Shown here: in pieces, positions 62,726 to 64,000 of the stretch
Numbering within the stretch: the stretch's first letter is position 1
Layout: the number at the start of each line of letters is the position of its first letter
Source: AP-15 sp035509615
GTDB lineage: Bacteria; Pseudomonadota; Alphaproteobacteria; ATCC43930; CGMCC-115725
Direction of reading: 5' to 3'
Assembly (NCBI GenBank): GCA_035509615.1
Contig: DATJLK010000057.1
Coordinates: 1-64,000 of the forward strand
Length of the DNA stretch: 64,000 nucleotides
Notes under the pieces: model-generated
Told to the model about the DNA's origin: nothing
The model's database searches: none
Seen by the model: only the letters and a program-made list of their open reading frames with translations
Made by a program: the position numbers and the translations under genes

Positions 62726-64000
62726 TTAATCGGCCACCACCAGAAGAGGCTGCGCCCGCCGCGGCGCCTTCCCGCGGCCGGACAGGCTGGGATTGGTCAT
62801 GAAATATGTATGCGCCGAGAACGGCTCTTCGTCCGCCGGGACGCGATGGTAGGCGCCGTCGGGCGCCAGGCTCCAGCTCTGCAGTGTGTCGCGCAGATTG
62901 GCTACCATGATCTCGTCCAATACCTGGCGATGGACCGTCGGATTTTCGATAGGGACCAAAGCTTCGACCCGCCCATCGAAGTTGCGCGGCATCCAGTCGG
63001 CCGAACTGATGAAGACTTTTGCGCGATCCGACGGCAATTTGTGGCCGTTGCCAAAGCACACGATGCGGCCGTGCTCGAGAAACCGCCCGATGATGCTCTT
63101 GACCCGGATGTTTTCCGACAGGCCGGGTACCCCCGGACGCAGGCAGCAGATCCCCCGCACCACGAGATCGATGCTGACCCCCGCCTGCGAGGCGCGATAG
63201 AGCAGGTCGATAATCGCCGGGTCGACCAGGGCATTCATCTTGGCCCAGAGCTGGGCGGGCTTGCCGTTCTCGGCATTGACGATCTCGGCCTCGATCAACT
63301 CGAAAAGGCGGGCTCGCAGGTTGATCGGGGCGATCCAGATCTTTTCGAGGCCGACCGGGGTGGCATAGCCGGTCATAAAGTTGAACAGCCGCGCAGCATC
63401 GCGGCACAGTGCCGGGTCGCAGGTGAAGAACGAAAGATCGGTGTAAACCTTGGCGGTGTAGGGATGGTAATTCCCGGTGCCATAATGGACATATGAGCAG
63501 AGTTGGCCGGCTTCGCGGCGCACGACCAGCGATACCTTGGCGTGTGTCTTCAGCTTCAAAAAGCCGTAGACGACCTGGACCCCGGCACGTTCGAGATCGC
63601 GCGCCCACCGGATATTGGCCTCCTCGTCAAAGCGCGCCTTGAGCTCGATCATCGCGGTCACTGATTTGCCAGCCTCGGCGGCCTCGGCCAATGCCCGCAC
63701 AATCGGGCTGTCCTCGCTCGTGCGGTAGAGCGTCTGCTTGATCGCGGCCACCGCCGGGTCGCGTGCCGCCTGCCGCAGAAATTGAACGACGACGTCAAAG
63801 CTTTCGTAGGGATGGTGAACAATGATGTCCTTTTGCCGGATCGCGGCAAAACAGTCCCCGCCAAAGTCTCGGATCCGCTCGGGAAAGCGCGCGTTATAAG
63901 GGGTGAACACAAGATCCGGGCGCTCGTCGATGATCAGCTGACCGGTGTCGTTCAAACCGAGAATGCCGTCTGTCGCGAACACATCGACGGGCGCGGCATC
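62726..64000 (-). CDS. ppk: Polyphosphate kinase 1, C-terminal part (cut by window edge)
   Basis: It polymerises the gamma-phosphate of ATP into polyphosphate. The C-terminal 424 codons are visible and open at the edge. They show DIIVHHPYESFDVVVQFLRQAARDPAVAAIKQTLYRT, the first catalytic (PLD-like) module with the His in LKTHAKVSLVVRREAG, and YVHYGTGNYHPYTAKVYTDLSFFT. The second module has LVVRGICCLRPGVPGLSENI and FLEHGRIVCFGNG, followed by the strand VFISSADWMPRNFDGRVEALVPI. The start lies outside the window. ppx follows after 4 nt. Confidence 0.94.
   Translation of the reverse strand, partial: DAAPVDVFATDGILGLNDTGQLIIDERPDLVFTPYNARFPERIRDFGGDCFAAIRQKDIIVHHPYESFDVVVQFLRQAARDPAVAAIKQTLYRTSEDSPIVRALAEAAEAGKSVTAMIELKARFDEEANIRWARDLERAGVQVVYGFLKLKTHAKVSLVVRREAGQLCSYVHYGTGNYHPYTAKVYTDLSFFTCDPALCRDAARLFNFMTGYATPVGLEKIWIAPINLRARLFELIEAEIVNAENGKPAQLWAKMNALVDPAIIDLLYRASQAGVSIDLVVRGICCLRPGVPGLSENIRVKSIIGRFLEHGRIVCFGNGHKLPSDRAKVFISSADWMPRNFDGRVEALVPIENPTVHRQVLDEIMVANLRDTLQSWSLAPDGAYHRVPADEEPFSAHTYFMTNPSLSGRGKAPRRAQPLLVVAD

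Overview
The window is a high-G+C chromosomal segment of an alphaproteobacterium, most likely Rhodospirillales-like. The signs are the block rnd-kdsD-lptCAB-rpoN-hpf-ptsN, the cycM/kdsB-pheA arrangement, an Hsp20+DUF1150 pair, an atpHAGDC operon, and trmL divergent from the cytochrome bc1 genes. No phage, IS element, rRNA operon or CRISPR array was seen. One tRNA (Leu-CAG) is present. The assignment rests on recalled gene order and protein motifs, not on a search.

Layout. 0-8.5 kb: the 5' part of an AT-richer pyrF at the left edge, with a C-terminal remnant of a second pyrF facing away from it; an amidase; a D-2-hydroxyacid dehydrogenase; an AbrB/MazF-type toxin-antitoxin pair with a palindromic operator; yejA and yejB of a peptide ABC importer without yejE/yejF; hisN; cycM. 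8.5-16 kb: kdsB-pheA, a manganese catalase with an EcfG-type promoter, and an RND efflux pair. 15.9-25.5 kb: tRNA-Leu, a short RNase D, then the LPS-precursor and LPS-transport block (kdsD, lptC, lptA, lptB), rpoN, hpf and ptsN; then DUF1150/Hsp20 and a Tim44-like membrane protein. 25.5-40 kb: mostly housekeeping genes (hemF, trmL, petB, petC, mtnP, mtnA, lgt, a MidA-like methyltransferase, pgeF, prs, rplY, pth, ychF). The Rieske gene petA is missing from its expected place before petB.

40-45.3 kb is a decaying island. It holds a frameshifted remnant of a phosphoesterase (minus strand) and three consecutive plus-strand secreted-protein genes. Each of the three carries one small lesion: an imelysin/EfeO-like gene with a 19-bp tandem duplication, a di-heme cytochrome c peroxidase-like gene with a 2-bp insertion inside its first CXXCH motif, and a phosphoesterase with one in-frame TAA. 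46-51.6 kb is the F1 ATP synthase operon. 51.9-60 kb is an accessory catabolic/detoxification stretch (haloacetate dehalogenase-like hydrolase, two VOC proteins, an amidohydrolase, aquaporin, GST, a TPR protein, a TauD-like dioxygenase). The window ends with a full-length RNase D and the polyphosphate pair ppx-ppk1, with ppk1 cut by the right edge.

A theme across the window is short perfect or near-perfect tandem duplications of 12-20 bp. At least six are visible, three with a period of about 19 bp. One breaks a gene and another appears to have pushed two overlapping genes apart. No new defence or mobile system was recognised. The most unusual signals are the single-lesion pseudogene island, the missing Rieske gene, the pyrF duplication/remnant and the tandem-duplication pattern.
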